Below, in pieces: positions 6,788-16,146 of a stretch of 35,321 nt of DNA (its first letter is position 1; the number at the start of each line of letters is the position of its first letter). The translations under genes and the position numbers were made by a program. Origin of the DNA: Bacteroidales bacterium (GTDB lineage Bacteria; Bacteroidota; Bacteroidia; Bacteroidales; UBA932); the NCBI GenBank assembly GCA_017471085.1, contig JAFUWW010000050.1, positions 1-35,321 on the forward strand. Reading direction: 5' to 3'. The notes under the pieces were generated by a model. The model made no database searches. It was not told where the DNA came from and was given only the letters and a program-made list of their open reading frames with translations.

Positions 6788-9700
6788 ATGAACAACAGGA
6801 CGCTGAAGTTTTGGGGCATCTTGACCGGAGTTTTCCTCCTGCTCCAACTCCCTGTCCAAGGACAAGTGAGCACCTATCAGGAATTCTCCGGAGGCCTTTC
6901 CACCCTTTACAGAGGAAGGACCCAGAACAAGTACCCTTTCCGCTACAACGGCACCCCGTTTCTGGAGACCCGCACCTTCTCCACCGGAAGCGTGTTCTAT
7001 AACGGCAAACAATACGACAAGGTCCTGCTGAATCTGGACGCCTATGTGATGGAACTGGTCGTACGCCCGGAATCCGGAAGCACCGGATCGGGCGTCATGC
7101 TGGACCGCAGCCAGGTGGCCTGGTTCACCATGGGAGAACGGAGATTCGTCAACCTGCAGTACCTGGGCTACACCGAAGCCCCCGAAGGGTTCTTCGAGAT
7201 CGTCCGTGACGGAAAGAATCCCATCCTGAAGTTCACCCGCAAAGCCTTCCGCGCCGAAACGGAAGCCGTCTCCCTCCAGGCGAGGGAGGAACTGGACGAC
7301 AACTACAGCCCGGACGTCATCAACAATTTCCGCGTGGTGGAAACATCCTACTCGCTGGAGAACGGGAAACTGAAAAAACTGAGCAGAAGCGCCCTCAGGC
7401 GCAGACTCAGGGAACCCGCCCGGGCCGACGAGAGCCCCCTGGCGGACGCCAGCACCTGGCATCCCTCCTCTCCCGGGACGGACGGGCACGTGCAGGAAAG
7501 CCGATTCAAAGGCGGCCTGGGCCTCCCGGACGGTTACTTCGAGCAGGAGCACGAAGACACCACCACGGTCACCTACGCCGACAACGCCCTCACCGCCACC
7601 TACCGCAACAAAGTCTATGTCATCGGCCAGGACGGGAAGGCCCGGGCCGGACGCGCATCCATCAGCGGCACCGTCTTCGAGGCCGAGAGCGGACAGCCCC
7701 TCCCCGGAGCGGTGATCTTCGACGAGAACACCTCCACCTATGCCCGCTCCAATGCCCGCGGACAGTATAAGATTACCCTCCCCGCCGGAGAGAATGTCCT
7801 CAATTTCAACGCAGAAGGCAAGGAAGACCTGGCGTTGAGGATCGTCCTCCAGGCCGATGGCGACCTGGACGTGGTGATGACCGAGAAAGTGACGCTGCTG
7901 AAAGGGGCGGTGGTATCGGCCGAGAGCATGCGCCAGCACCGCAGCACCGCCATGGGCGTGGAATCCGTGAGCATGACCACCATCAACAAGATTCCGTCGG
8001 CCTTCGGCGAGGGCGACATCATCAAGGCCGTGCTCACCCTGCCCGGCGTCAAGAGCGTGGGAGAGGCTTCCGGCGGCTTCAACGTCCGGGGCGGTTCGGC
8101 CGACCAGAACCTGATTCTGTACAACGACAACACCATCTACAATCCCAGCCACCTGTTCGGCATCTTCTCCGCCTTCAATCCGGACATCACGGACAATGTG
8201 GAGCTGTACAAGAGTTCCATCCCTGCCGAGTACGGCGGACGCATCTCCTCCGTATTGAGCGTCACCACCAAGGAAGGCGACAGGAACCGGATCAGGGGCT
8301 CCCTGGGCATCGGCCTGCTTACCAGCCGGGCCCATATCGAAGGACCAATCGGCCGCAAGACCACCTTCGTGGCAGGCGCCCGCACCACCTATTCGGACTG
8401 GCTGCTGAAACTCCTTCCCAAAAACAGCGCCTACACCGGCGGCGGCGCCAACTTCACCGATGCCAACATCGGGCTCACCCACCGGTTCAACGAGCATAAC
8501 TCCCTGCAGCTGTTCGGCTACTACGCCACCGACAATTTCTCCTTCAGCGGAGACACCACCTTCCGCTATTCCAACATCAACGCTTCCCTGGCCTACCGGT
8601 ACAAGGGGGACGACGGAAGGTCGCTGAAAATCAGCGCCGGATACGACCAATACGGCAACCTGATCGGCGCCAGCAGCTGGGAAGGAGCCGCCTTCAACCT
8701 GCAGACTTACATCCGCCAGGCCTTCCTCAAGATAGCCCGCGTCCGCCCCGCCGGCAACCACACCATCTCCTACGGGGCCGATGTGATCGACTATTTCCTG
8801 GATCCCGGCATCATGACCCCCAGGGGGGAGGCATCGGCCGTCACCCCCGTGACCCTGGACCGCGACACGGGATTGGAGCCCGCCCTGTATCTGTCAGACA
8901 ACTGGGCCGTCACGGAAAAGTTCTCCGTGGACGGAGGCATCCGGCTTTCCTCGTTCCTGGCCCAGAACCCTTCCAAATTCTACATCGGCCCGGAATTCCG
9001 CCTGTCCACCAAGTTTTCTCCCACCGACAACCTCTCGTTCAAGGCCGGATTCAATACCATGCGGCAGCATATCCACCTCATCTCCAATACGGCCTCGGTG
9101 TCGCCCATGGACACCTGGCGGCTGAGCAGCGCCCGCATCGCCCCCACCACCGGCTGGCAGGCGGCTGCAGGCGCCTACTGGACCCTGCTGGGATCGGGAA
9201 TCGACCTGTCGCTGGAAGGCTACTACAAGCGCAGCCGGAACGGACTGGACTATAAGAACGGCGCCACGCTGGTCATGAATCCCCAGCTGGAAGACGACCT
9301 GGTTCCGGTTTTCGGACGCGCCTACGGCGTCGAATTAATGGTGAAGAAACCCACCGGCAAACTCACCGGCTGGTTCTCTTACAGCTATTCCCGCAGCCAG
9401 CTCCGCGAGATGCAGGACCGCGGCAACGAGACCATCAATCACGGGGAGTGGTACAACGCCCCCTACGACAAGCCGCACGAGTTCAAACTGGTCGGCAACT
9501 ACGCCTTCACCCATCGTCTGAGCCTGTCGGTCAATCTGGATTACTCCACCGGACGGCCGCTGACCGTTCCCGTCGGCCAATACTTCTATGGGAACGCCTC
9601 CCATCTGGCCTATTCCGAACGCAACAGCCATCGCATCCCGGATTACTTCCGGCTGGATGCCGCCATCAACATCGACCCGGGACATTACCTGAAGGCTTTC

Positions 9701-9859
9701 GCCCACATGTCCATCACCCTGGGCGTTTATAATGTCACCGGACGGAAAAACCCGTATTCCGTCTTCTTCCGGTCCACCTCCAACGGTGAATACAGGGGCT
9801 ACATGCTCTCCGTATTCGCCACGCAGGTCCCTTATATCAACATCAATATCCTGTTCTGA
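6788..9859 (+). CDS. TonB-dependent outer membrane receptor with carboxypeptidase-like domain
   Basis: This 1023-aa protein has a signal peptide (to about residue 26, ending near VQG-Q). An unassigned N-terminal region runs from about 27 to 285. A carboxypeptidase-regulatory-like beta-sandwich follows (about 290-370; SISGTVFEAESGQPLPGA). Then come a TonB plug (about 395-500; FNVRGGSADQNLILYND and YGGRISSVLSV) and a 22-strand-type barrel ending in INILF. It should import a ligand across the outer membrane using TonB energy. The long N-terminal region is unlike SusC proteins. ATG 6788 is preferred to GTG 6773 for the signal peptide. It overlaps the DUF4249 gene by one base (TGATG), a sign of coupled translation. 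The ligand is unknown; the COG0523 neighbour suggests a metal complex. Confidence 0.92.
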   Translation: MNNRTLKFWGILTGVFLLLQLPVQGQVSTYQEFSGGLSTLYRGRTQNKYPFRYNGTPFLETRTFSTGSVFYNGKQYDKVLLNLDAYVMELVVRPESGSTGSGVMLDRSQVAWFTMGERRFVNLQYLGYTEAPEGFFEIVRDGKNPILKFTRKAFRAETEAVSLQAREELDDNYSPDVINNFRVVETSYSLENGKLKKLSRSALRRRLREPARADESPLADASTWHPSSPGTDGHVQESRFKGGLGLPDGYFEQEHEDTTTVTYADNALTATYRNKVYVIGQDGKARAGRASISGTVFEAESGQPLPGAVIFDENTSTYARSNARGQYKITLPAGENVLNFNAEGKEDLALRIVLQADGDLDVVMTEKVTLLKGAVVSAESMRQHRSTAMGVESVSMTTINKIPSAFGEGDIIKAVLTLPGVKSVGEASGGFNVRGGSADQNLILYNDNTIYNPSHLFGIFSAFNPDITDNVELYKSSIPAEYGGRISSVLSVTTKEGDRNRIRGSLGIGLLTSRAHIEGPIGRKTTFVAGARTTYSDWLLKLLPKNSAYTGGGANFTDANIGLTHRFNEHNSLQLFGYYATDNFSFSGDTTFRYSNINASLAYRYKGDDGRSLKISAGYDQYGNLIGASSWEGAAFNLQTYIRQAFLKIARVRPAGNHTISYGADVIDYFLDPGIMTPRGEASAVTPVTLDRDTGLEPALYLSDNWAVTEKFSVDGGIRLSSFLAQNPSKFYIGPEFRLSTKFSPTDNLSFKAGFNTMRQHIHLISNTASVSPMDTWRLSSARIAPTTGWQAAAGAYWTLLGSGIDLSLEGYYKRSRNGLDYKNGATLVMNPQLEDDLVPVFGRAYGVELMVKKPTGKLTGWFSYSYSRSQLREMQDRGNETINHGEWYNAPYDKPHEFKLVGNYAFTHRLSLSVNLDYSTGRPLTVPVGQYFYGNASHLAYSERNSHRIPDYFRLDAAINIDPGHYLKAFAHMSITLGVYNVTGRKNPYSVFFRSTSNGEYRGYMLSVFATQVPYININILF

Positions 9860-10989
9860 TGAAAAAGTGGTTATCCTATATCCTGATGGCAGGATGCCTG
9901 GCCTCCTGCATCTACCCTTACGACATAGACCTGGAAGAAACGGATGAAGGGGAGAAAGTCCTGGTCGTGGACGGAGAGATCGTGCTGGGCGGAACGAGCA
10001 CCGTCCGGCTCGGGTACATGAACCCGCTTTCCAAGTCCCATCCCCAGTTCGACCTGCCGGACGGGAAAGTCTGGATAGAAGACAATACGGGCGAGCGCTT
10101 CGACTGCGTCGGCGCACAGTCCGGTAATTACTTTACCATTCCTACAGAGAACTACTCCTACGACCGGACCTACCGCGCCGTGATCGAGGTGGACGGGAAC
10201 ACCTACACCTCCGACTGGCAGAAGCCGGTACCGGCCCCCGAATTCGAGAATATCTATTTTGAGGCCGATGACGACTTCGTGACCGCCTATGTAGACCTGG
10301 ACACCAGCGGCGACGCAGGGACCGGCTACTTGAGTTTCTCCTATGAAGAAACCTGGCGGTTCCATGCCGATTTCAACGATGATTTCATCGTGAACACGGA
10401 GACCTGGGCTGTTTCCACCCGCTTCATGAGCATCACCGACTGGTGCTGGCGCAGCTACCGCACTACCCGGCGCATCTTGCTGGACTATACCAACCTGCAG
10501 GGCCGGAAAGTGAAAAAATACCCCGTCATTTCCTTCAGCCGGTACAACAACCGCAACCACAAGCGCTATTCAGCCAATATAATGGTCAGCTCCCTGTCGA
10601 AGGAGAACTACCTCTACAACAAACAGAGCGCCGACCAGCTGCACTCCGGCGGCGACCTGTTTTCCCCGGACCCCGGCGCCCTGCAGGGCAACCTGATCTG
10701 CGAGACCGACCCTTCACGGATGGTATTGGGCCTGGTGGTCATCTGTGAGGTCAAATCCCGACGGGTCTACCTGGACAGCCGGTATCTCAAACACAGGAAT
10801 CCCAACACATCAGACCTCGTGCCTATTGGAGTAGAGGAGTATCCTTTCTATTATTATCAACTCAATTACCGTCCCGTCACCTATCTGATCGTGGACGACC
10901 AGCCGGTGCTCCACTGGGGACCGCTGCGCTGCATCGACTGCGTCGCGGACGGCGGCACCAAGGAAAGACCGGATTTTTGGGAGGACTAA
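9859..10989 (+). CDS. DUF4249 family lipoprotein
   Basis: This 376-aa protein begins with a lipoprotein signal; Cys17 in LASC is the likely lipidated residue. It is rich in beta-type and Tyr/Asp residues and carries the early block KVLVVDGEIVLGGTSTVRLG typical of DUF4249. Members of this family are usually encoded directly after a TonB-dependent receptor, as here, and are thought to be surface partners of the receptor; no biochemical role is established to my knowledge. The start codon overlaps the receptor stop by one base, and the next gene follows 5 nt after its stop. Confidence 0.85.
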   Translation: MKKWLSYILMAGCLASCIYPYDIDLEETDEGEKVLVVDGEIVLGGTSTVRLGYMNPLSKSHPQFDLPDGKVWIEDNTGERFDCVGAQSGNYFTIPTENYSYDRTYRAVIEVDGNTYTSDWQKPVPAPEFENIYFEADDDFVTAYVDLDTSGDAGTGYLSFSYEETWRFHADFNDDFIVNTETWAVSTRFMSITDWCWRSYRTTRRILLDYTNLQGRKVKKYPVISFSRYNNRNHKRYSANIMVSSLSKENYLYNKQSADQLHSGGDLFSPDPGALQGNLICETDPSRMVLGLVVICEVKSRRVYLDSRYLKHRNPNTSDLVPIGVEEYPFYYYQLNYRPVTYLIVDDQPVLHWGPLRCIDCVADGGTKERPDFWED

Positions 10990-10994
10990 AGTCT

Positions 10995-12632
10995 ATGAGA
11001 AAGTATTTCATCCTTCTGACGTTTTTGCTCTCCAGCCTGTGCGTACGGGCACAGGAGCGGATTTTCGTGATTACCGACCGCAGCACCTACATCGCCGGAG
11101 ACCTGGTATACTGCTCGCTGTTCGCCATGGACAATGAGGGGCGGCCGTCAGGGTTCAGCGCCATCTCCTACCTGGAACTCATTTCGGCCGACGGAACGGT
11201 GGCGGAGGTGAAAGTGGGCCTTTTCGAAGGGCGCGGGGCCGGAAGTTTCCGCATTCCCACATCGGCCCCCACCGGGAATTATTCGCTGGTCGCCTATACG
11301 GCGCAGAGCCAGGCGGCACCCGGATCCGCTCGTACCCTGGCGGTCTTCAACACGACTTCCACCGCCCGGGTGAAGGGCGGCGTCACCCTTGTCCCGGAAA
11401 GCCAGTTCACCGGGTTTGACGAGCCGGAGATGCCCTCGCAGGGCGGCCTCTCGCTCTCTCTTCCCGCCAGGATCCGGCAGGAGCGGGAAGCCACCCTGGT
11501 CATCGGCGCCCTGGACCAGGACGCCTCCCTGGCCGTCACGGTCTATCACGACGATGCCCTGGCCCCCCGGGACGGGAAAACCCTCTCCGGTTTCCTCCAC
11601 GGCGCACCGGCAAAGCCCGGAACCCGCTCCGGCGAGTATGAAGGAGAGATTGTCTATGCCTCTGTGGAGGGCCTGGCCACGGATCCCGACGGACAGGTGA
11701 CCGCCTTCCTCTCATCGGCCGGATCCCCTTCCCACGTCTATGTGGGCAGGACTCAGGGAGAAGGTCAGCTGCAGTTCTTCACGGGCAACATCTACGGCGA
11801 CCGCGAACTGGTGTGCGAGGTGCAGTCGGACGACCGGCAGCCGCGCCATATCAACCTGCTGTCGCCCTTCGTGCATCCGGAAACCGATTCCCTGCCCTCC
11901 CTTCTGCTCAGCAGCGCACAGAGGAACCGGCTCATCGCCCGGAAATCGGCCCTGTCGGCCGAAGCTCTCCTGCAGCTGGATACCCTGGTCCGCTTCATGC
12001 CCAAGCGGGAGGACCTTCTTCTGGAGGGCCAGCCTGTCATCCGGTACCACCTGGACGATTACAACCGCTTCCCTTCCGTCCGTGAGATCATCGTCGAGTT
12101 TGTCCGCGAGCTCCAGTACTCCAGGAGAAACGGCCGCTGGCAGGTCCGCCTGAACACCTCCGACGCCACCAATTCCCGCCGTTATGTCCAGGACAACATC
12201 CTGGTGATGATGGACGGGGTGGTGCTTTCCGACCACGGCATGCTGGAAGGATTCGATGCCATGCTGCTGGACGATATCGACATTTATCCCCAGCCCTTCG
12301 TCCTGGGCGGCGTGCCCTTCAACGGCCTCGTAAACTTCATTTCCAAGAAGAACTATGTCACGGCCCTCCAATTCCCCGAAAACGTGCGCGTCGTGGATTT
12401 TAAGGGCGTTTCCTACCCCGTCGCCTACACCGGCGGCGTTCCGTCCGGCACCGCCCGCGATGTCCGGGAAGTGCTCTACTGGCACCCGGTCCTGCAGACA
12501 AAAGCCGGAGCCCAGGAAAGGCTCCGGCTCAAGATGCCGTCATATGCGGGGAAATTCCGCGTCGTAGCCGAAGGCCTGAAGGCCGACGGAACCCCGGTAA
12601 GGGCGGAATACTCCTTCGAAACGGAAGATTAG
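10995..12632 (+). CDS. Macroglobulin (MG2)-like secreted protein with TonB-plug-like C-terminal region
   Basis: This 545-aa protein has a signal peptide (SSLCVRAQ), then an MG2-like domain starting ITDRSTYIAGDLVYCSLF, which resembles the early domains of bacterial alpha-2-macroglobulins and related Bacteroidetes proteins. Around residues 400-465 it has a plug-like block: NILVMMDGVVLSDHG, then DDIDIYPQPFVLGGVPFNG and LVNFISKKN. No barrel follows. The protein contains no thioester motif that I can see. It is the last gene of the TonB-DUF4249 operon. It may be a periplasmic or outer-membrane accessory of the receptor; that is inference. The start at 10995 was chosen for the signal peptide over 10977. 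Its stop overlaps the stop of the convergent PorV-like gene. Confidence 0.75.
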   Translation: MRKYFILLTFLLSSLCVRAQERIFVITDRSTYIAGDLVYCSLFAMDNEGRPSGFSAISYLELISADGTVAEVKVGLFEGRGAGSFRIPTSAPTGNYSLVAYTAQSQAAPGSARTLAVFNTTSTARVKGGVTLVPESQFTGFDEPEMPSQGGLSLSLPARIRQEREATLVIGALDQDASLAVTVYHDDALAPRDGKTLSGFLHGAPAKPGTRSGEYEGEIVYASVEGLATDPDGQVTAFLSSAGSPSHVYVGRTQGEGQLQFFTGNIYGDRELVCEVQSDDRQPRHINLLSPFVHPETDSLPSLLLSSAQRNRLIARKSALSAEALLQLDTLVRFMPKREDLLLEGQPVIRYHLDDYNRFPSVREIIVEFVRELQYSRRNGRWQVRLNTSDATNSRRYVQDNILVMMDGVVLSDHGMLEGFDAMLLDDIDIYPQPFVLGGVPFNGLVNFISKKNYVTALQFPENVRVVDFKGVSYPVAYTGGVPSGTARDVREVLYWHPVLQTKAGAQERLRLKMPSYAGKFRVVAEGLKADGTPVRAEYSFETED

Positions 12633-13519
12633 AAACTGTATCCGAGACCCACGCCCAGCGTCCCGCCGAGGGTGGCCGATGCCAGGAGGTAGTTCACATC
12701 CAGGTGGAAGCCGGCCAGCTGGAAGCCAAGGCCCAGCGAAGCGTAGGAAGGAAGGGCCAGTTTCCCGGTACCCAGATGATAACCTGCCCGGACAAAGACC
12801 ATGTCCAGGATGGCATACTGGGCGCCGAGGGCGGCCATGAACCCTGACATGAATACATAATCGGCCTCCAGGGCTGCCGTAAAACCGGCGATGGTGTAAG
12901 CAGCTCCGGCCTTCACCAATGTGGGAAGCGGATAACTGCTGTCGGTCCCGAACTTGATGCCGGGGCCGATGTTGTTCACCGCCAGGCCTGCCTGCAGGTT
13001 GTCTTTCGCGTATTTGGCCGACAGGTTGAACGCTACCGAAGAGGCCTTGACGTCCTCGCCCAAAGAAGAGCTGAGAAACTTGGCGGCCACGCCGGCAGAC
13101 AGATTCGGGGTCAGCTGATAGGCGGCGCCGGCACTGATTCCCAGGTCCATCGGACGGAAAGTACCGCCCGCCTGCCCGTTGGCAAGGGCTGTCTCATAGG
13201 CGGGAGCCATCAGGTCTTTCACGGAAACGGCCACCGTCAGCTTGGGAATCACCCGGTAAGAAGCGGAGAAATTCAGCAGATGGAAGCCCGACATCTTGGG
13301 CATCCAGCGGCTGTACCCGGCCGCGACGGAGAGCTTTTCGTCCCCCAGGGCGGCATCGGCCAGATTGTTGTCCAGCGGAGAACTGCTGTGCAGGGCCACG
13401 CCGGCACCGGCCATTCCCGCCAGGGCGGCATCGTCCGGAATAAGCACGAATCCCATGGACTGGGCGCCTGCCGTCAGGGTGACGAGCAGGGCGGCAAAGA
13501 GTATAATCAGTCTTTTCAT
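12629..13519 (-). CDS. PorV/PorQ-family outer membrane protein (left module)
   Basis: This 296-aa protein has a signal peptide ending LTAGAQ and the family's early motif FVLIPDDAALAGMAGAGVAL. Glycine- and aromatic-rich beta strands follow, and the C-terminal GLGYSF fits a beta-barrel ending in Phe. PorV of Porphyromonas gingivalis is the outer-membrane shuttle of the T9SS that receives cargo carrying the C-terminal sorting domain. This gene starts inside the stop codon of such a cargo protease (ATGA overlap), so it is probably a dedicated partner. That function is inferred. Homologues lie in the right module and at 33407-34330. It is the last gene of the left operon. Confidence 0.82.
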   Translation of the reverse strand: MKRLIILFAALLVTLTAGAQSMGFVLIPDDAALAGMAGAGVALHSSSPLDNNLADAALGDEKLSVAAGYSRWMPKMSGFHLLNFSASYRVIPKLTVAVSVKDLMAPAYETALANGQAGGTFRPMDLGISAGAAYQLTPNLSAGVAAKFLSSSLGEDVKASSVAFNLSAKYAKDNLQAGLAVNNIGPGIKFGTDSSYPLPTLVKAGAAYTIAGFTAALEADYVFMSGFMAALGAQYAILDMVFVRAGYHLGTGKLALPSYASLGLGFQLAGFHLDVNYLLASATLGGTLGVGLGYSF

Positions 13520-16119
13520 TGCTTTACGATGGTCTTTTTCATAGTTTCATCACTCTTTTCCAGCACCAGCGTATATACTCCGGCGGGAAGGCTGCTGAGG
13601 TCGATCTGGACAGCGTCCAGCGGCGAAACCACATTCAGAGGGCCTTCATAGGCCACCGCCCCGAGCGAGCTGATCACTTTCACCTGGGCCGATGCACTCT
13701 CGGCAAGACGGATGTTCAGGATGTCCTTGAAAGGATTGGGGAACACGTCCCAGGCCTCGTCTCCGTTGCGGACCAGCACCCGGAACGACTGGGATACAGC
13801 CTGTCCGCGGGAGTCTTTGGCCGTGACCGTGACGGTGGTAAGGCCGAAAGAGTTGGCATTGACGGTAAGGTTCCCGTTCTCGACGGCGCATTTGACGATG
13901 ATGCTGGTCGATTCCGTCTCCACCGTATAGGCGAGCACATCGCCGTCCGGTTCATCGAAATAGTCCGAGAGCAGGAATGAAGCCTTGTCGGACGTGCCGT
14001 TGAGAAGCAGGTCCTGGAAAGAACCCTTCACGCGGGGAGGATTGTCGGAGAGCACCTCGAAACGGAAGTCCTGGGAGACGGTCACGAACGAGTCGGTGAG
14101 CGAGAGCGTTCCGGCGAAGGAAGTGCCGGGAGCCACCTTGAGGGCATTCAGGCTCAAGGTAAGCACGTCCCCTTCCAGCGTACCGGAGAGGGCGTTGAAC
14201 TCCGTATAACTGTATTCCAGCTGCTGTCCTTCGTCGGGATCCGTCAGGCGGAACCGGAGGGTGCCGGTCTCGAACGGACGTACTTTCAGCGAAGTACCGT
14301 CCAGCGGAGTGATGGTGGGTGCCGTATTGTGCGCAGTCCTTACCACTACTTCATCGGAGAGGGCCGATGCCAGTCCGGTGAGGCTCTCCGAGGCAATCCG
14401 GAAATGATAATCACTGTCGAAATCCAAGTTGTAGAGGGCGTAGGACATGCTTTCTCCGGCAGTACGGCCATAAGTGAGGATCTCCACTTCCGTGACATCA
14501 TCGCCGGGGGCGGTGAAGGCATGTTTGGCATAGTAGAGCCTGAACTTGTAGGGCGTGCGTCCCTCGCTGTCACCCGGGACCGTCCAGGTGAGCGTAATGG
14601 CGTTGGCAGCGGCGGTCCCGTTCAGCTCCTTCACCGGCATGGGGGCCTGGTCTTCCTCGGCAGTAAGGGCTGCATAGGCATCTACCAGTCCGGCGCCCAG
14701 CTTGCTGGCATAGGAACCGTTTTCTTCCAGGGCCTTGGGGTTGGCCGTGCTCTGCAGCAGATGGATCAGCTTGTCACGGGAGAATCCCTTCCGGCCTACA
14801 CCATAGTGGGAGACCACCAGGGCAGCCACACCGGTCACATGCGGACATGCCATGGAAGAGCCCTGCATGTTTCCATACTGGTTTCCGGGCAAGGTGGACA
14901 GGATATACGTGTTCCTGTTGGCATCGCCGCCGGGGGCGCTGATATCCACCCAGTCACCATAACTGGTAAAGTAAGAGCGGACATAATTGGCGCTCAGGGC
15001 CGCCACGGCGAATACATTTTCGTCCATGGCCGGATGCTCGATCTCACGTCCGTCGTTGCCGGCGGCGAAGATGGCCAGGCCGCCCGCCATCGGGCCGGTC
15101 TGCTCTCCGGTTTCCACATCGATGCCGGCGTAACTGTTGAAATAGTCGATGGCCTGGGAAAGGGCTGTGGAAGTGGGCTGCTCGTTGTTGACATTGCCCC
15201 AGCTGTTGTTGGCCAGTACGGCTCCGTTATCGGCCGCATACACGAAGGCCTGGGCCACAAAAGAACCATGATTGTTGCTGTCCATCATCTGCAGGGGCAT
15301 GATGCGGATACCGGAGCGCTCGGAACCGTTTCCGCCGGCAACACCGGCGACGCCGAGTCCATTGTTGCTCACGGCACCGATCGTGCCGGCCACATGGGTT
15401 CCGTGGTCATTGGGTTCGATTTTCCCTACCGAGGTCTTTCCGTCATACGTGACGAAACTGTATCCGTTGATGTCATCGATATAACCGTTGTTGTCGTCGT
15501 CCACGCCGGGAGTGCCGTTGAGTTCGGCTTCGTTCACCCAGATGTTTCCGGCCAGGTCTTCATGGGTATAATCCACGCCGCTGTCGATCACGGCCACGAT
15601 TACCTCCGGTTTCCCGGTCTCGATGGTCCAGGCGTCGAAAGCCCTCACGTCACAGCCGGCATTGGCCTGTTCACGCTCTCCGGTGTTGTTGAGCCCCCAC
15701 AGACGGGGAAGCATGGGATCGTTGAAGGGCGGCTCTTCCGCCATGGGTTTTACCAGGGGAACAGCCTCCACGATTTCCACTCCGGGGATGTTGTTCAGGG
15801 CCAGGGCCGATTTGGTCTGCGGCCCCGCTTCCCCGAAAGTGAGGGTATACCAGCGGTGCAGACCGGCCGCCCTGTGCCGGGGCTCGAACTTGCCGGCATA
15901 GGGGAAGGTCCGGGTCACGGTGCAGGGCCCGAAGGCCGACAGATCGATGGCCGGGACTTCCTCTCCGGCGAACTCTTCCGCCACCTGGATCATCACCTGG
16001 CCGGAAGGGACGGACAGGCCGTCCTGCTGAAGCGGGGCGGGTTCGTCCTTCTGGGCGGCGGTACAGGCGCAGGCAAGCGCTCCGGCGAGAAGCCATACAG
16101 GTACTAGTCTCTTTGTCAT
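13516..16119 (-). CDS. S8 family subtilisin-like protease with T9SS type A sorting domain (left module)
   Basis: The protein is 867 aa counted from ATG 16119; an alternative ATG lies two codons earlier. It has a hydrophobic signal with Cys17/Cys19 (imperfect lipobox). A propeptide (about 38-130) contains FEPRHRAAGLHRW. The S8 domain (about 140-485) carries the catalytic triad Asp179 (VIDSGVDYTHED), His239 (NDHGTHVAGTIG) and Ser422 (QGSSMACPHVTG), plus oxyanion Asn355 (AAGNDG). A fibronectin-III-like domain (about 495-590) and two Ig/cadherin-like domains follow, the second with LSDYFDEPDGDVLAY. A Por secretion tail (about 790-867) contains FPNPFKDILNI and LPAGVYTLVLEK. It should be exported by T9SS to the cell surface and degrade proteins. 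It is followed by the PorV-like gene with a 4-base overlap. Confidence 0.92.
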   Translation of the reverse strand: MTKRLVPVWLLAGALACACTAAQKDEPAPLQQDGLSVPSGQVMIQVAEEFAGEEVPAIDLSAFGPCTVTRTFPYAGKFEPRHRAAGLHRWYTLTFGEAGPQTKSALALNNIPGVEIVEAVPLVKPMAEEPPFNDPMLPRLWGLNNTGEREQANAGCDVRAFDAWTIETGKPEVIVAVIDSGVDYTHEDLAGNIWVNEAELNGTPGVDDDNNGYIDDINGYSFVTYDGKTSVGKIEPNDHGTHVAGTIGAVSNNGLGVAGVAGGNGSERSGIRIMPLQMMDSNNHGSFVAQAFVYAADNGAVLANNSWGNVNNEQPTSTALSQAIDYFNSYAGIDVETGEQTGPMAGGLAIFAAGNDGREIEHPAMDENVFAVAALSANYVRSYFTSYGDWVDISAPGGDANRNTYILSTLPGNQYGNMQGSSMACPHVTGVAALVVSHYGVGRKGFSRDKLIHLLQSTANPKALEENGSYASKLGAGLVDAYAALTAEEDQAPMPVKELNGTAAANAITLTWTVPGDSEGRTPYKFRLYYAKHAFTAPGDDVTEVEILTYGRTAGESMSYALYNLDFDSDYHFRIASESLTGLASALSDEVVVRTAHNTAPTITPLDGTSLKVRPFETGTLRFRLTDPDEGQQLEYSYTEFNALSGTLEGDVLTLSLNALKVAPGTSFAGTLSLTDSFVTVSQDFRFEVLSDNPPRVKGSFQDLLLNGTSDKASFLLSDYFDEPDGDVLAYTVETESTSIIVKCAVENGNLTVNANSFGLTTVTVTAKDSRGQAVSQSFRVLVRNGDEAWDVFPNPFKDILNIRLAESASAQVKVISSLGAVAYEGPLNVVSPLDAVQIDLSSLPAGVYTLVLEKSDETMKKTIVKQ

Positions 16120-16146
16120 TATCATTTGGTTTTAAATAGAATAAAG

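Noticed and set aside
3315..8761. Long antisense open frames opposite the flippase, COG0523 and TonB receptor genes
   Set aside because: All oppose genes with clear motifs, and their translations are repetitive, charged or Gly/Val-rich without domains.
14329..16107. Long plus-strand open frame of 592 codons opposite the left protease
   Set aside because: The protease on the other strand has full S8 catalytic motifs and a T9SS tail. The opposite frame is low-complexity Gly/His/Val with no recognisable domain, as expected from GC-rich antisense shadowing.
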